DNA of 64,000 bases from Allostella sp. ATCC 35155 (GCA_006738865.1 AP019701.1:2786001-2850000), one strand, 5' to 3'. Positions 1 through 11,768 are shown, counted from the first letter of the stretch. Translations and numbers: made by a program. Notes: generated from the letters alone by a model not told the origin.

Positions 1-2607
<2,607 letters not shown>

Positions 2608-2741
2608 GGCCATCTCCTCTGGACAAGTTGCCAGGGCGGTCCTTCGACGGCATGTCGGCGCCGAATACGGAACGCCCAATTCCCTGTCTTCGGAGATAGC
2701 ATCGGGCCCGCCAGTCTTCCGGCGGATTGGGTTGATGGATT

Positions 2742-2760
2742 CGATAACGGAAAGCTATCG
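2742..2760. promoter_or_regulatory. Short inverted repeat upstream of the repeat-protein gene
   Basis: CGATA and TATCG arms are separated by 9 nt in the 168-bp gap between the LacI gene and the repeat-protein gene. It could be an operator or a small stem. I see no convincing promoter hexamers or U-tract terminator in this gap. Confidence 0.2.
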
Positions 2761-2781
2761 CCCTGCGTGCAGCGGCGACAC

Positions 2782-3807
2782 TCAGCCGTCCCTCAGACTC
2801 CCGCGGAGGACGATCTCGAATCCGAGATCGACGATCGGCGTGCCGGTCCGGCCGCCTTCCTGGCGGCCGAGGATCAGTTCCGCCGCGGCGATGCCGATGC
2901 CGCGCCCGTTGGTGCGGACCGTCGTCAGACCCGGAGGAACTTCGGCGGCGATCTCGAAATCGCCGAACCCGGCCACGCCAAGGCGCTCGGGCACCGGCCA
3001 GCCGCGGCGCGCGCACTCGAACAGCACCCCGATGGCCTGCACGTCGGTGGCGCAGACCACGGCGTCGAGATCGGGTGCCCGCGCCAGCAGCGCCTCCAGA
3101 CCGGAACGACCGCCGGCATAGCCTTCGTCGCCGACGGCAGCGACCAGCGACGGATCGAGACCGGCCTCGTCGAGGGCCTTGCGCATGCCGCTGCGGCGCG
3201 CGCGAAAGCGGCGCAGCTGCGGGTGGGGAAAGTCGACATACCCAATCCGGCGATAGCCGCGCGACACGACGAGGCGCCCGAGCGCCAGGGCCGCCGCCCG
3301 GTGCGAGAAGCCCACGGCCATGTCGATGAACGGTCCGCGCAGGTCCCAGGTCTCGACCACCGCAACCTGGGCACCGCGCAGCGTCCGCGCCACGGCGGGA
3401 TCGTGCTCGGCGCCCGTGAGGACGATGCCGTCCGGCCGGCGACCGAGCAGCGCGGCGACGGCCGCCGCCTCCTCGCGGCGGTCATAGCCGGTCTCGGTCA
3501 GGAGCAGTTGGTAGCCCTCCTGCCGCAGGCGGTCGGAGAGCCCCTTCAGGGTGCCGAGGAAGTTCGAGTTGGCGAGCGTCGGCACCACCGCCCCCACCAT
3601 GCGGCTGCGGCTCGAGGCGAGGTTGCCGGCCACCAGGTTCGGGACATAGCCCAGCTGCCGGGCCGCCTCCGCCACACGCTCGCGCACCGCGGCGGACACC
3701 AGGTCGGGCGTCTTGAAGCTGCGCGATACCGTCATGGACGAGACGCCGGCGCGGCGCGCCACATCCGCCATCGTCGCCCAACCGGTGCCTCTGCGTCCCG
3801 AAGCCAT
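2782..3807 (-). CDS. LacI/GntR-type transcriptional regulator 1
   Basis: A 341-residue protein of normal LacI-family length. Residues about 10-57 are the LacI helix-turn-helix and hinge: an ADVARRAGVSSMTVSRSF recognition segment followed by a GYVPN hinge start. The rest is a periplasmic-binding-protein-like effector domain with the typical VGAVVPTLANSNF and DGIVLTG segments. The M-T-V-S-R recognition helix resembles gluconate repressor GntR. The gene is divergent from the M20 peptidase operon across a 107-bp gap that contains a GntR-like operator, so local repression of that operon is the simplest role. The effector is unknown. Its 3' end faces the giant repeat gene in the same direction, 168 bp away. 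Confidence 0.9.
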   Translation of the reverse strand: MASGRRGTGWATMADVARRAGVSSMTVSRSFKTPDLVSAAVRERVAEAARQLGYVPNLVAGNLASSRSRMVGAVVPTLANSNFLGTLKGLSDRLRQEGYQLLLTETGYDRREEAAAVAALLGRRPDGIVLTGAEHDPAVARTLRGAQVAVVETWDLRGPFIDMAVGFSHRAAALALGRLVVSRGYRRIGYVDFPHPQLRRFRARRSGMRKALDEAGLDPSLVAAVGDEGYAGGRSGLEALLARAPDLDAVVCATDVQAIGVLFECARRGWPVPERLGVAGFGDFEIAAEVPPGLTTVRTNGRGIGIAAAELILGRQEGGRTGTPIVDLGFEIVLRGSLRDG

Positions 3808-3882
3808 CGCCGGCTACCTAGCACGGCCGGCGCCGAAATCCTCCGGCATTCCCACTTGCCGCGGGCGGCGCCGTCTGCTTCG

Positions 3883-3898
3883 ATGTTAGCGATACCAG
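3883..3898. promoter_or_regulatory. Putative GntR/LacI-family operator (ATGTTAGCGATACCAG)
   Basis: The sequence matches the E. coli GntR operator layout ATGTTA-N4-TAACAT, with a perfect left half and four of six bases in the right half. It ends 16 bp before the M20 peptidase start and 75 bp upstream of the regulator, where bound protein would hinder transcription of the peptidase operon. The recognition helix of the adjacent regulator is GntR-like, which supports the pairing. No footprint exists; this is pattern recognition. Confidence 0.5.
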
Positions 3899-3914
3899 GA
3901 TCAACTGATCAGCG

Positions 3915-5195
3915 ATGGCGCCGATGTCTGCCCCCGCGACCTGCGCGAAGACCCAGCTGCTGGCGTGGATCGACGCCGACCAGGCGGAGATCGTGCGATT
4001 CCTCAGCGGCTTCCTGCAGGCGAAGTCGCCGAACCCGCCGGGCGACACGCGCGAGGCCGATGCCCATGTCCGCGCCCTCCTGGCCGAGGAGGGGCTGCCC
4101 TTCCGCACCGTCGCCGCCAAGCCGCACCTGCCCAACATCGTCGGAACCTTCGACGGTTCGGGGCCCGGCCGGCACCTCGTCCTGAACGGGCACATGGACG
4201 TCTTCCCGGCGATCGAGGGTCGTCCGGGCGAGCGCGGACAGTGGAGCGGCGAGATCACCGGCGACCGCGTCTATGGCCGCGGGGCGGCCGACATGAAGTG
4301 CGGCACCACCGCCTCGATCATGACCTACCGCTACCTCTACCGGCTGCGCGAGCACCTGAAGGGCCGGCTGACCCTCAGCGTCGTGTCGGACGAGGAGACC
4401 GGCGGACGCTGGGGCACCGGCCACCTGATGGAGACGTGCCCGGAGGAGGTTCTCGGCGACTGCTGCCTCAACGGCGAGCCGAGCGGGCTGCCGACCCTGC
4501 GCTTCGCCGAGAAGGGCACCCTCCGGCTCGTCTTCACCATCCGCACGGCCGGCGGCCACGGGGCCTACCCCCATCTCAGCGCCAGCGCCAACAAGATCGC
4601 CGCCGCCCTCGTCGGTGAGCTCGAGGCCATCGCCGACCTGGAGGCGGACATGCCGGACGCCATACGCGAAGTGCTGTCGCGGCCCGAGGTGCAGGCGGCG
4701 ATCGACCAGAGCCTCGGCGACGGCGCCCGCCACGTCGTACCGCGCGCCACCGTCAACATCGGCGTCCTGCGCGGCGGGCTGAAGATCAACATGATGCCGG
4801 ACGAGTGCGTCGTCGAGGCCGACATCCGGGTGCCGCCGGGCATCCCGCGCGACCGGGTGCGGAGCCTCGTCCGCGACATCCTCGCCCGGCATCCCGAGGC
4901 GACGATGGAAGAGCGCACCGACCACAGCTACGACGCCAGCTGGTGCGATCCCGCCGGCGAGATGGCCGGGATCATCCAGGACAATGTCGAACGGCTGAAG
5001 GGATTCCGGCCGCAGCCCATCGTCAGCCTCGGCGGCTCCGACGGGCGCTATTGGCGCTGGCGCGGCATCCCCGCCTACCTCTACGGCCCCTCGCCCCGGA
5101 CCATGGGACGGCGCGACGAGCACGTCACCATCGACGAGTTGATGCACATCGTGCGCACGCACGCCCTCTCCGCCTTCGACTACCTCTCCCGCTGA
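3915..5195 (+). CDS. M20 family (ArgE/DapE-type) metallopeptidase or deacylase
   Basis: 426 residues, typical of ArgE/DapE/ACY1 zinc hydrolases that cleave N-acyl amino acids or small peptides in the cytoplasm. Visible metal-site residues are His93 and Asp95 in GHMDV, Asp126 in GRGAADMKCG, the general base pair in SDEETGG (159-161), Glu188 in NGEPSG and a C-terminal His near 403 in RRDEH. The lid domain begins at the GGHGAYPH motif. An in-frame ATG at 3924 is an alternative start. It is first in a run with a binding protein, an FAD oxidase and a DUF1028 protein, so it probably removes an acyl or aminoacyl group from an imported compound. The exact substrate cannot be read from sequence. Confidence 0.9.
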   Translation: MAPMSAPATCAKTQLLAWIDADQAEIVRFLSGFLQAKSPNPPGDTREADAHVRALLAEEGLPFRTVAAKPHLPNIVGTFDGSGPGRHLVLNGHMDVFPAIEGRPGERGQWSGEITGDRVYGRGAADMKCGTTASIMTYRYLYRLREHLKGRLTLSVVSDEETGGRWGTGHLMETCPEEVLGDCCLNGEPSGLPTLRFAEKGTLRLVFTIRTAGGHGAYPHLSASANKIAAALVGELEAIADLEADMPDAIREVLSRPEVQAAIDQSLGDGARHVVPRATVNIGVLRGGLKINMMPDECVVEADIRVPPGIPRDRVRSLVRDILARHPEATMEERTDHSYDASWCDPAGEMAGIIQDNVERLKGFRPQPIVSLGGSDGRYWRWRGIPAYLYGPSPRTMGRRDEHVTIDELMHIVRTHALSAFDYLSR

Positions 5196-5229
5196 CGGCC
5201 CCACCGCCCCCCGGAAGGAGCAACATCCT

Positions 5230-6816
5230 ATGAACCGCCCCATTGCGGCTGCGCTGATCGGCGCCGCCATCCTCTCGCCTGCCGTCGTCGCGGCCCAGAC
5301 GCCCCGGGATGCCGTCAGCATCCTCGTGCGCAACGACTCCGTCGGCTTCGACCCGCATCGCGTCACCGGCCGCGGCGCCGCCGAGGTCCTGTTCATGATG
5401 ACGGACACGCTGGTCGCGATCGAGGACGACCAGCGGACGCTCCATCCGCTGCTCGCCAAGTCCTGGACAATCTCGCCGGACGGCCTGACCTACACCTTCA
5501 ACCTGCGCAACGACGTGAAGTTCTGCAACGGCAAGGCGCTGACAGCGGACGACGTCGTCTACTCGCTGAAGCGGCTGACCGCGCCCGAGACGCGTTCGCC
5601 CGCGGCCTGGCGCGCCGGCAAGGTGAAGTCGATCACCGCCAAGGACACCCACACCGTCGAGTACGTCCTGGAGCGCCCCTACAACGAACTGCTGCTGCAG
5701 CTGGCGCAGAGCTTCGGCGCCATCATCGACAAGGACGATGTCGAGAAGCTCGGCCGCGACTTTGGGGTGAAGGGCCTGAACGGCACCGGTCCTTTCTGCT
5801 GGGGTGAATGGAAGCCGCGCAGCGAGTTCATGCTGACGCGCCACGAGGCGTATCGCTGGGGGCCCGCGATCTACGAGAATTCCGGCCCGGCCCACGTCGC
5901 GCGCGTCCTCTGGAAGGTCGTGCCCGAGGAAACCAGCATCGTGGCGGCCATTCAGACCGGCGCCGGCGACATGACCTACGTCGCGCCGGAATGGGCGATC
6001 GAGCAGCTGAAGAAGGATCCGCGTCTGGCGCTGGCCATGCCGCGCGTCTCGAACTACAGCGCCTTCCTCGGCATGCGGGCGAACAAGGAGATGACGGCCG
6101 ACGTCCGGGTCCGCCGCGCCATCGTCCATGCGATCGACCGCGATGAGCTGAACAAGCGCTTCTGGTTCGGCCAGGCCCGCCCGTCGGAAACTTATGTCAG
6201 CCCCGGCACCCTCGACTGGAGCGGCGAGGTCAAGGCGAGCTACGACCCCGCGGCCGCCAACCGCCTGCTCGACGAGGCCGGCTGGGTGCGTGGCGCCGAC
6301 GGCTTCCGCGTCAAGGACGGCAAACGGCTGGCACCGAAGCTGATCGCCGCCGCAACCCCCGGCTGGCGGACCCGCGGCGAGGCGATCCAGGGCTACCTGA
6401 AGCGGGTTGGCATCGACCTGCAGCTGGTGCTGCCGGAGCCGGCCCTGGCGATGGCCCAGATCAACACCTCGCCCGACTACGACATGTACGCCCTGTTCGC
6501 GCCCTACGGCACCGCCGGCGAGGCGCTGATGGTCTTCCACTCGCGCAGCATCCCGGCGCCCAACCGGGTCAACTGGAAAGACGCGGAGACCGACGCCAAC
6601 CTCGACGCCGGACAGGTCGCCCTCAACGACGCCGACCGGGCCGCCGCCTATGCCCGGGTCCAGCGGATCATCGCGGAGAACGCCGTCACGGTGCCGCTCG
6701 TCCACGAGCAGCTGTTCCTGTTCTCCAACAAGCAGCGGGTCAGCGGCGTGAAGGCGCACGGCATCTACAACTCCGCCATCTACAAGGGCCTCGACATCAA
6801 GCTGGCGGCGCGGTGA
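5230..6816 (+). CDS. ABC transporter substrate-binding protein, family 5 (peptide/nickel type)
   Basis: 528 residues with a Sec signal peptide ending near AAQ (about residue 23), then an SBP_bac_5 fold: the YTFNLRNDVKF segment, VYSLKRL and NGTGPF motifs typical of DppA/OppA. A GGAAGGAG ribosome site precedes the ATG. It is a periplasmic receptor for a dipeptide-like or opine-like ligand. No permease or ATPase genes accompany it. The only Dpp-type permeases nearby are in the facing minus-strand unit (11769-15603), so the receptor may feed that importer. Its stop overlaps the next start (GTGA), implying translational coupling of uptake and oxidation. Confidence 0.9.
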   Translation: MNRPIAAALIGAAILSPAVVAAQTPRDAVSILVRNDSVGFDPHRVTGRGAAEVLFMMTDTLVAIEDDQRTLHPLLAKSWTISPDGLTYTFNLRNDVKFCNGKALTADDVVYSLKRLTAPETRSPAAWRAGKVKSITAKDTHTVEYVLERPYNELLLQLAQSFGAIIDKDDVEKLGRDFGVKGLNGTGPFCWGEWKPRSEFMLTRHEAYRWGPAIYENSGPAHVARVLWKVVPEETSIVAAIQTGAGDMTYVAPEWAIEQLKKDPRLALAMPRVSNYSAFLGMRANKEMTADVRVRRAIVHAIDRDELNKRFWFGQARPSETYVSPGTLDWSGEVKASYDPAAANRLLDEAGWVRGADGFRVKDGKRLAPKLIAAATPGWRTRGEAIQGYLKRVGIDLQLVLPEPALAMAQINTSPDYDMYALFAPYGTAGEALMVFHSRSIPAPNRVNWKDAETDANLDAGQVALNDADRAAAYARVQRIIAENAVTVPLVHEQLFLFSNKQRVSGVKAHGIYNSAIYKGLDIKLAAR

Positions 6817-8171
6817 CGTCCCCGCTCCACCGCGAGTTCCACGACCAGCCCTACTGGTGGGAGACGGCGCCGCTCGAACCGGCGGCGCCGGCCCCGCTGC
6901 CCCGCCAGGTCGATGTGGCGGTCGTCGGCGCCGGCTATGCCGGCCTGGCGGCGGCTACGGCACTGGCGCGGGCTGGCCGCTCCGTCGCGGTGCTCGATGC
7001 CGAAGCCCCCGGCTTCGGGGCCAGCACGCGCAGCGTCGGGATGATCGGCGGGCGGCTGCGGCAGGGCCATGCCGGCCTCGCCGCGACGGTCGGTCCGGAT
7101 GGCGCGCTGGCCCTGATGCGGGAGACGGCGGCGGCCTATCGCTGGTTCCTCGACTTCGTTGCAGCCGAAGGCATCGACTGCGATCTCCGCCAGTCAGGAC
7201 GGCTGATCGGCGCCTGGACATGGCGGGACGCCGAGACCCAGAAACGGCTCGCCGACTTCCTGGCATCGAAGGTGGGCATCGCGGCGCATACGCTGCCGGC
7301 CGATGCGCTCGCGGACGAGATCGCCACCGACCTCTACCGCGGCGCGCTCGTTCTGCCCGACGACGGCGGGCTTCACCCCGCGCGCCTGCATGCCGGCCTC
7401 CTCGGGCTCGCGCGCGCAGCCGGTGCTAGCATCTTCGGCGGCACGGCCGTCCACGGCGTGACCGAGGAGGGTGGAGCGATGCGGGTCGGCACGGCCAACG
7501 GCGCCATCGCGGCGCGCGACGTGGTGCTGGCGACCAACGCCTACACCGGCCGCCCCTTTCCCTGGCACCGCCGCCGCGTCATTCCCGTCGGCAGCTACAT
7601 GGCGGCGAGCGAGCCGCTGCCGCCGGGCACGCTGGCGCGTCTCCTGCCGCGCGGCCGGCTGGTCAACGACACACGTCGCCTCGCCTATGCGTTCCGGGCC
7701 TCGCCCGACGGCAGCCGCCTGCTGATCGGCGGCCGCGCCTCGGCCCGCGACCATGCCGACGCCCGCACGGTCGCCCGCGCCCTCCACCGCTCGGCCTGCC
7801 GGTTGTTTCCCGAACTGGCCGGGATGCGGATGACCCATGCCTGGGGCGGGATGGTCGCCTTCACCGTCGACCGGCTGCCCAATATCGGCTCGCGTGGCCG
7901 GGTCCATCACGTGCTGGGCTGCAACGGCTCGGGCGTCGTCATGAACACCTATCTCGGCACCAGGCTCGGCCGGATCATCGGCGGGGTCGACCGGGACCAG
8001 CCGCCCACCGGCTTCGCGCGCGACGGCCTGCCGACGCATCCCCTCTATCGCGGCCAGCCCTGGTTCATGTCGCCGCTCTCCGCGTTCTATGGCATCCGCG
8101 ACCGGCTCGACCGGCTCACGGACCGCCCGCGCCGATCTTCCGCCCACTCCGTCGGGAACCATCGCCCATGA
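6813..8171 (+). CDS. FAD-dependent oxidoreductase, PuuB/DAO family
   Basis: 452 residues starting at GTG 6813, which overlaps the upstream stop by four bases. Residues 39-44 form the GAGYAG dinucleotide-binding loop, followed by an acidic strand end at VLDAE. The short YWWETAP N-terminal segment and the C-terminal HAWGGMVAFTVDRLPNIG region are typical of gamma-glutamylputrescine oxidase and related amine oxidases of the DAO superfamily. It likely oxidises a secondary or primary amine to an imine/aldehyde with production of hydrogen peroxide. With an M20 hydrolase, a binding protein and a gamma-glutamyltransferase nearby, the substrate may be an acylated or gamma-glutamylated amine. That substrate is inference; the fold assignment is strong. 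Confidence 0.85.
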   Translation: MTSPLHREFHDQPYWWETAPLEPAAPAPLPRQVDVAVVGAGYAGLAAATALARAGRSVAVLDAEAPGFGASTRSVGMIGGRLRQGHAGLAATVGPDGALALMRETAAAYRWFLDFVAAEGIDCDLRQSGRLIGAWTWRDAETQKRLADFLASKVGIAAHTLPADALADEIATDLYRGALVLPDDGGLHPARLHAGLLGLARAAGASIFGGTAVHGVTEEGGAMRVGTANGAIAARDVVLATNAYTGRPFPWHRRRVIPVGSYMAASEPLPPGTLARLLPRGRLVNDTRRLAYAFRASPDGSRLLIGGRASARDHADARTVARALHRSACRLFPELAGMRMTHAWGGMVAFTVDRLPNIGSRGRVHHVLGCNGSGVVMNTYLGTRLGRIIGGVDRDQPPTGFARDGLPTHPLYRGQPWFMSPLSAFYGIRDRLDRLTDRPRRSSAHSVGNHRP

Positions 8172-8842
8172 CCTTCTCCATCGCCGCCCGATGCCCCGCC
8201 ACTGGCGCCTTCGGCATCGCGATCACCACCTCCAGCATCGCCGTCGGCAATCGCTGCCCCTGGGCGCGCGCCGGGGTCGGCGCGGTGACGAGCCAGCATC
8301 GCTCGGACATCCGCCTGGGCCCCATCGGGCTCGACCTGATGGCGCGCGGCCTGTCGGCCGGCGAGACCGTGCGAGCCCTGATCGCGGCCAGCGAGTTCCC
8401 CGACCAGCGCCAGGTCGCCGCGGTCGACCGCAACGGCGAGGCGGCCTTCTTCTGCGGCCCCAGGATCCCGTCGCTCAACACGGGCCATATCGGCCGCGGC
8501 TGCGTCTCGACCGGCAACGTCATCGCCAATCTCGGCGTGCCGCGCGCGATCGTGGAGGGCTACGAGGCCGCGCAGGGAATGCCGTTCGCCGAACGCCTGC
8601 TGGCCGGGGTGGATGCCGGCCTCGCGGCCGGCGGCGAGACGCAGCCGGTCATGTCGGCCGCCCTCCTGATCGTCGATCGCGAGGCATGGCCGCTGGTCGA
8701 CCTCCGCGTCGACTACCAGGAACACCCGCTGAACGTGCTCCGCGGCCTGTGGAAAGCGTACGAGCCCCAGATCGAACACTTCGTCATCCAGGTCCTGCGT
8801 CCGAACGAGGTGAAGCCGAAGGCGAAGCCGGCGACCGCGTGA
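8168..8842 (+). CDS. DUF1028 family protein (Ntn-hydrolase-like)
   Basis: 224 residues overlapping the oxidase by ATGA. The N-terminal MTFSIAARCPATGAFGIAI segment, the central SLNTGHIGRGCVSTGN region and the Asp-Val-Arg-Val-Asp stretch near the end of the domain are typical of DUF1028, a family predicted to adopt an Ntn-hydrolase fold and often found beside M20 peptidases and ABC importers. The biochemical activity is not established. It closes the plus-strand operon and ends 18 bp from the stop of the convergent gamma-glutamyltransferase gene. A role in hydrolysing an amide of the imported compound is plausible but unproven. Confidence 0.85.
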   Translation: MTFSIAARCPATGAFGIAITTSSIAVGNRCPWARAGVGAVTSQHRSDIRLGPIGLDLMARGLSAGETVRALIAASEFPDQRQVAAVDRNGEAAFFCGPRIPSLNTGHIGRGCVSTGNVIANLGVPRAIVEGYEAAQGMPFAERLLAGVDAGLAAGGETQPVMSAALLIVDREAWPLVDLRVDYQEHPLNVLRGLWKAYEPQIEHFVIQVLRPNEVKPKAKPATA

Positions 8843-8860
8843 CGGCCGCCGGCGACCCGC

Positions 8861-10468
8861 CTATGGAAACACCGCGTAGCCGTCGCGCCGGGGATCGGCG
8901 CCGCCGGTCAGCACGCCCTGATCCGGGTCGATCGAAATGCCCTGCATGCCGCCGCAAGAGAGCGAGTAGGAGTCGAGCATGGTGATCTGGTGCCCCTTGC
9001 GGCGCAGGCCGGTCACCACCTCCTCGTCGATCCGCGATTCCAGCTGCACCACCGCGCCGTCGAGCAGGCGGGCGCGCGGCGCGGAGATCGCCTCCTGGAT
9101 CGGCAGGCCGAAGTCGAGGTGCTGGACCAGCGCCTGCGACTGCGTCTGGCAGATGCCGTAGCTGCCGGGCGTGCCGAGGGCGAGCACCGGCCGGCCGTCG
9201 GCGCGCAGACCGATCGAGGGCGCCGTCGGCAGGGCCAGCGGGCCGCCGGGCCGCATGAAATTGCGGCCCCGCGGATCGAGCTCGCCCCAATAGAGGAAGT
9301 TGTTCATGCAGACGCCGTGGCCCGGAATGACGACACCCGACCCGAACTTGGCGCCGAGGCTCATGGTGATGCAGACCACGTTGCCGGCGGCGTCCGCGAC
9401 CGAGAAGGACGTCGTATGGTCGCGATCGACCCCCTCGACCTCCGGCTGCGGCTCCACCCACTGCTCGGTCGGGCCGATGACCGGGCGCCCGTCGGCGACG
9501 CGCTGGCGCAGCCGATCGACATTGGCGTCGCCGAGGATTTCGGCCAACGCCTCCGGCGAGGGGTTGTTCTTGTAGATGCGCTCGCCGGCGGCCAGCCGGA
9601 TCGCCCGCAGCACCGTGTCGAGATGGCGCAGTCCGTTGCGCTCCATCGCCGGCAGGTCGAAGCCCTCGAGGATGCGCAGCGTCAGAAGATACTGGAAGCC
9701 CTCGCAGGGCGGCGGCAGCGTGTGGATCGCGACGCCGCGGTAGGACACCTGGACAGGGTCGAGCCAGACCGGCTTCACCGCCTCCAGGTCGCCCATCGTC
9801 ATGACGCCGCCCAGCGACTGGAGATGGTCGACCATGGCGCGGCCGAGCGCCCCGCCATAGAGGTAGCCGGGGCCTTCCGCGGCGATCGCCTCGTAGGTTC
9901 GGGCGAGGTCGGGCTGCTTGAGGACCGAGCCATAGGGCAGGATGCCGGTGCCGCCGGTATAGTTCTTCGACCAGCCGGCGAAGATGTCGGGGTAGCCCTT
10001 CAGCTCCGGGATGACCTGGCCGATATTGTCGGCGTTGTTCTCCGACACCGGAATGCCGTCGCGCGCGAGTTCGATCGCCGGCGCCAGGATCTCCGACAGC
10101 GGCCGGGTCCCGTGGGCGCGCACCAATTCGCACCAGCCGGCGAGGTTCCCGGGAGCCCCGCTCGCCATCGGGCCGCGCGCGACGTCGCTGCGCTTCACCT
10201 TGGTCGCGTCGAACTTCTCCGGCACGGGCGTGATGAAGTCGAGAGTCCGGATCCGCTTCTCGGAGGCGATGTAGCAGGTCGCCATCCCCATGCCGGCGAG
10301 GCCCGACATATAGGGCTCCGCCACGTTGAGCGTCGCCGCCGTCGCGGCGATCGCGTCGAAGGCATTGCCGCCGGCGCGCAGCAGCCGTGCGCCGGCCATC
10401 GCCGCATGCGGGTTGGCAGCCGCCACCATCCCCTTGACCGAACTGATCGTCGGACGTCTTCCGAACAT
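8861..10468 (-). CDS. ggt: Gamma-glutamyltransferase family Ntn-hydrolase
   Basis: 535 residues. The family hallmark is an internal threonine nucleophile exposed by autocleavage: here Thr352 in DHTTSFSV, splitting a large and a small subunit. The region after it (GAKFGSGVVIPGHGVCMNN) and PGGPLALPTAPSI match GGT-like proteins. There is no signal peptide, unlike periplasmic GGT of E. coli, so a cytoplasmic amidase or acylase of this family is more likely than classical glutathione turnover. It is the last gene of the minus-strand transport unit, separated from the LacI gene by 122 bp that contain an ATGTTAGCGC half-operator. Substrate unknown; gamma-glutamyl or N-acyl amides fit the neighbourhood. 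Confidence 0.85.
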   Translation of the reverse strand: MFGRRPTISSVKGMVAAANPHAAMAGARLLRAGGNAFDAIAATAATLNVAEPYMSGLAGMGMATCYIASEKRIRTLDFITPVPEKFDATKVKRSDVARGPMASGAPGNLAGWCELVRAHGTRPLSEILAPAIELARDGIPVSENNADNIGQVIPELKGYPDIFAGWSKNYTGGTGILPYGSVLKQPDLARTYEAIAAEGPGYLYGGALGRAMVDHLQSLGGVMTMGDLEAVKPVWLDPVQVSYRGVAIHTLPPPCEGFQYLLTLRILEGFDLPAMERNGLRHLDTVLRAIRLAAGERIYKNNPSPEALAEILGDANVDRLRQRVADGRPVIGPTEQWVEPQPEVEGVDRDHTTSFSVADAAGNVVCITMSLGAKFGSGVVIPGHGVCMNNFLYWGELDPRGRNFMRPGGPLALPTAPSIGLRADGRPVLALGTPGSYGICQTQSQALVQHLDFGLPIQEAISAPRARLLDGAVVQLESRIDEEVVTGLRRKGHQITMLDSYSLSCGGMQGISIDPDQGVLTGGADPRRDGYAVFP

Positions 10469-10546
10469 CGGCAGCGTCTCCCCCTGGCCGTGAATTGCAT
10501 GAGCCGCGTTCGCCGGGAATCCGGGACGGGCGATGGACGAGGCCGA

Positions 10547-10556
10547 ATGTTAGCGC
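10547..10556. promoter_or_regulatory. GntR-like half-operator ATGTTAGCGC before ggt
   Basis: This 10-mer repeats the left half and centre of the operator at 3883-3898 and lies 79 bp upstream of the ggt start. The right half is poorly kept. If functional, ggt would share control with the convergent M20 peptidase operon rather than only with its own upstream genes. Confidence 0.3.
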
Positions 10557-10590
10557 GATCCCGGCCGTGCGGCAGCGATTTCCGCCATCG

Positions 10591-11679
10591 TCACGCCACG
10601 GCCCGGCGGCGTGGTGCACGCCGGCGGAGGCCGGGCGCAGGGCCGGTCGTCCCGCGCTCCACCAGGCGCACGGGCAGTTCGATCGGCAGTTCGATCTCCC
10701 TGCCATCCAGGCGCGCCAGCAGATAGTCCGCCGCCCAAGTGCCGATCTCGACCTTGGGCGTCAGGACCGTGGTGAGCGGCGGAACGGTATGCGAGGTGAT
10801 GTCGAGATCGCCGTTGCCGATGATCGAAAGCTGCTCCGGCACTGCGATCCCTTGTGCCTGGGCCTCGAACAGCACGCCCGAAGCCAGGATGTCGTTGCCG
10901 CAGACGATCGCCGTCGGCAGCGGACCGGCCGCGGCGAGTTCGCGAAACGCCTCGCGGCCGGCATCGATCGAATAATGGCGATGGAGCAGGCGCTCGGGCG
11001 GCAGCGTCAGGCCGTGCCGTCGTAGGGCGTCGGCCATGCCGAGCAGGCGCCCGGCGACCCGGTCATTGTGGCTGGTCGACCCGGTCACGACGGCGAACTC
11101 GCGATGCCCCAGCCCGACCAGATAGTCGAAGATCATGGTCGCCAGCGCGCGGTTGTCGTAGCCGACCGACGGATGCTCGGCGCCGCGATTGGACGCCCAG
11201 GCGTTGACGAACGGCTTCCCGGTCGCCTCCAGCAGCCGGATCAGACGCGGATCGTGCTGGGCGCCGACCAGCATCAGTCCGTCCACGCCGCGTTCGACCA
11301 GCGCCCGGCCGCGCTCCCATTCCCGCTCCCGATCATACTCGGAGGTCGTGAGCAGCAGGATGTAGCCATGCTCCTCCGCCCGGCGCTGGAAAGCGTCGAT
11401 CGCACGGGCGAAGATCGTGTTGGTCAGCGTCGGGACGATGGCGCCCAGCGTGCGCGAACGCCGCGAGGCGAGCGTGCGGGCCGCGCCGTGCGCGACATAG
11501 CCCAGTTCCTCGGCCGCGGCGAGAATGCGCGCGCGGACATCCTCGCGCACCAGGGCCGGCAGGTTGAAGGCGCGCGAGACGGTCGCCGACGATACGCCGG
11601 CCGCCGCTGCGACGTCGGACAGGCGCACGGTCCCCAGCCCGTCGCCACCCGCTCGCGCCCTGGCCCTCGCTGCCCGCAT
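10591..11679 (-). CDS. LacI-family transcriptional regulator 2
   Basis: 362 residues. The HTH lies at about residues 18-45 with recognition segment SSATVSRAFN, as in PurR/CcpA-like members, followed by the hinge and an effector domain (LGAIVPTLTNTIFARAID, DGLMLVG, NAWASNR). The C-terminus is Arg-rich. It is downstream of the Dpp-type importer and upstream of ggt in the same direction, and is related to regulator 1 in overall architecture. The long minus-strand unit begins behind a perfect TGNAANCGNTTNCA operator (21586-21599), the site type expected for this HTH class, so an autoregulatory loop is likely. Confidence 0.9.
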   Translation of the reverse strand: MRAARARARAGGDGLGTVRLSDVAAAAGVSSATVSRAFNLPALVREDVRARILAAAEELGYVAHGAARTLASRRSRTLGAIVPTLTNTIFARAIDAFQRRAEEHGYILLLTTSEYDREREWERGRALVERGVDGLMLVGAQHDPRLIRLLEATGKPFVNAWASNRGAEHPSVGYDNRALATMIFDYLVGLGHREFAVVTGSTSHNDRVAGRLLGMADALRRHGLTLPPERLLHRHYSIDAGREAFRELAAAGPLPTAIVCGNDILASGVLFEAQAQGIAVPEQLSIIGNGDLDITSHTVPPLTTVLTPKVEIGTWAADYLLARLDGREIELPIELPVRLVERGTTGPAPGLRRRAPRRRAVA

Positions 11680-11768
11680 TCCGCGAATCGCCCCTCGTTC
11701 GCCCCTGCCTGCCCTTCCTCATACCAGCCATGCTGCCGCATTGCAGCATCGCCGGCACGGCCTGGGGA

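Noticed and set aside
3909-5459. Long minus-strand frame opposite the M20 peptidase
   Set aside because: Antisense shadow in GC-rich DNA; no recognisable domains, whereas the plus frame has all metal ligands.
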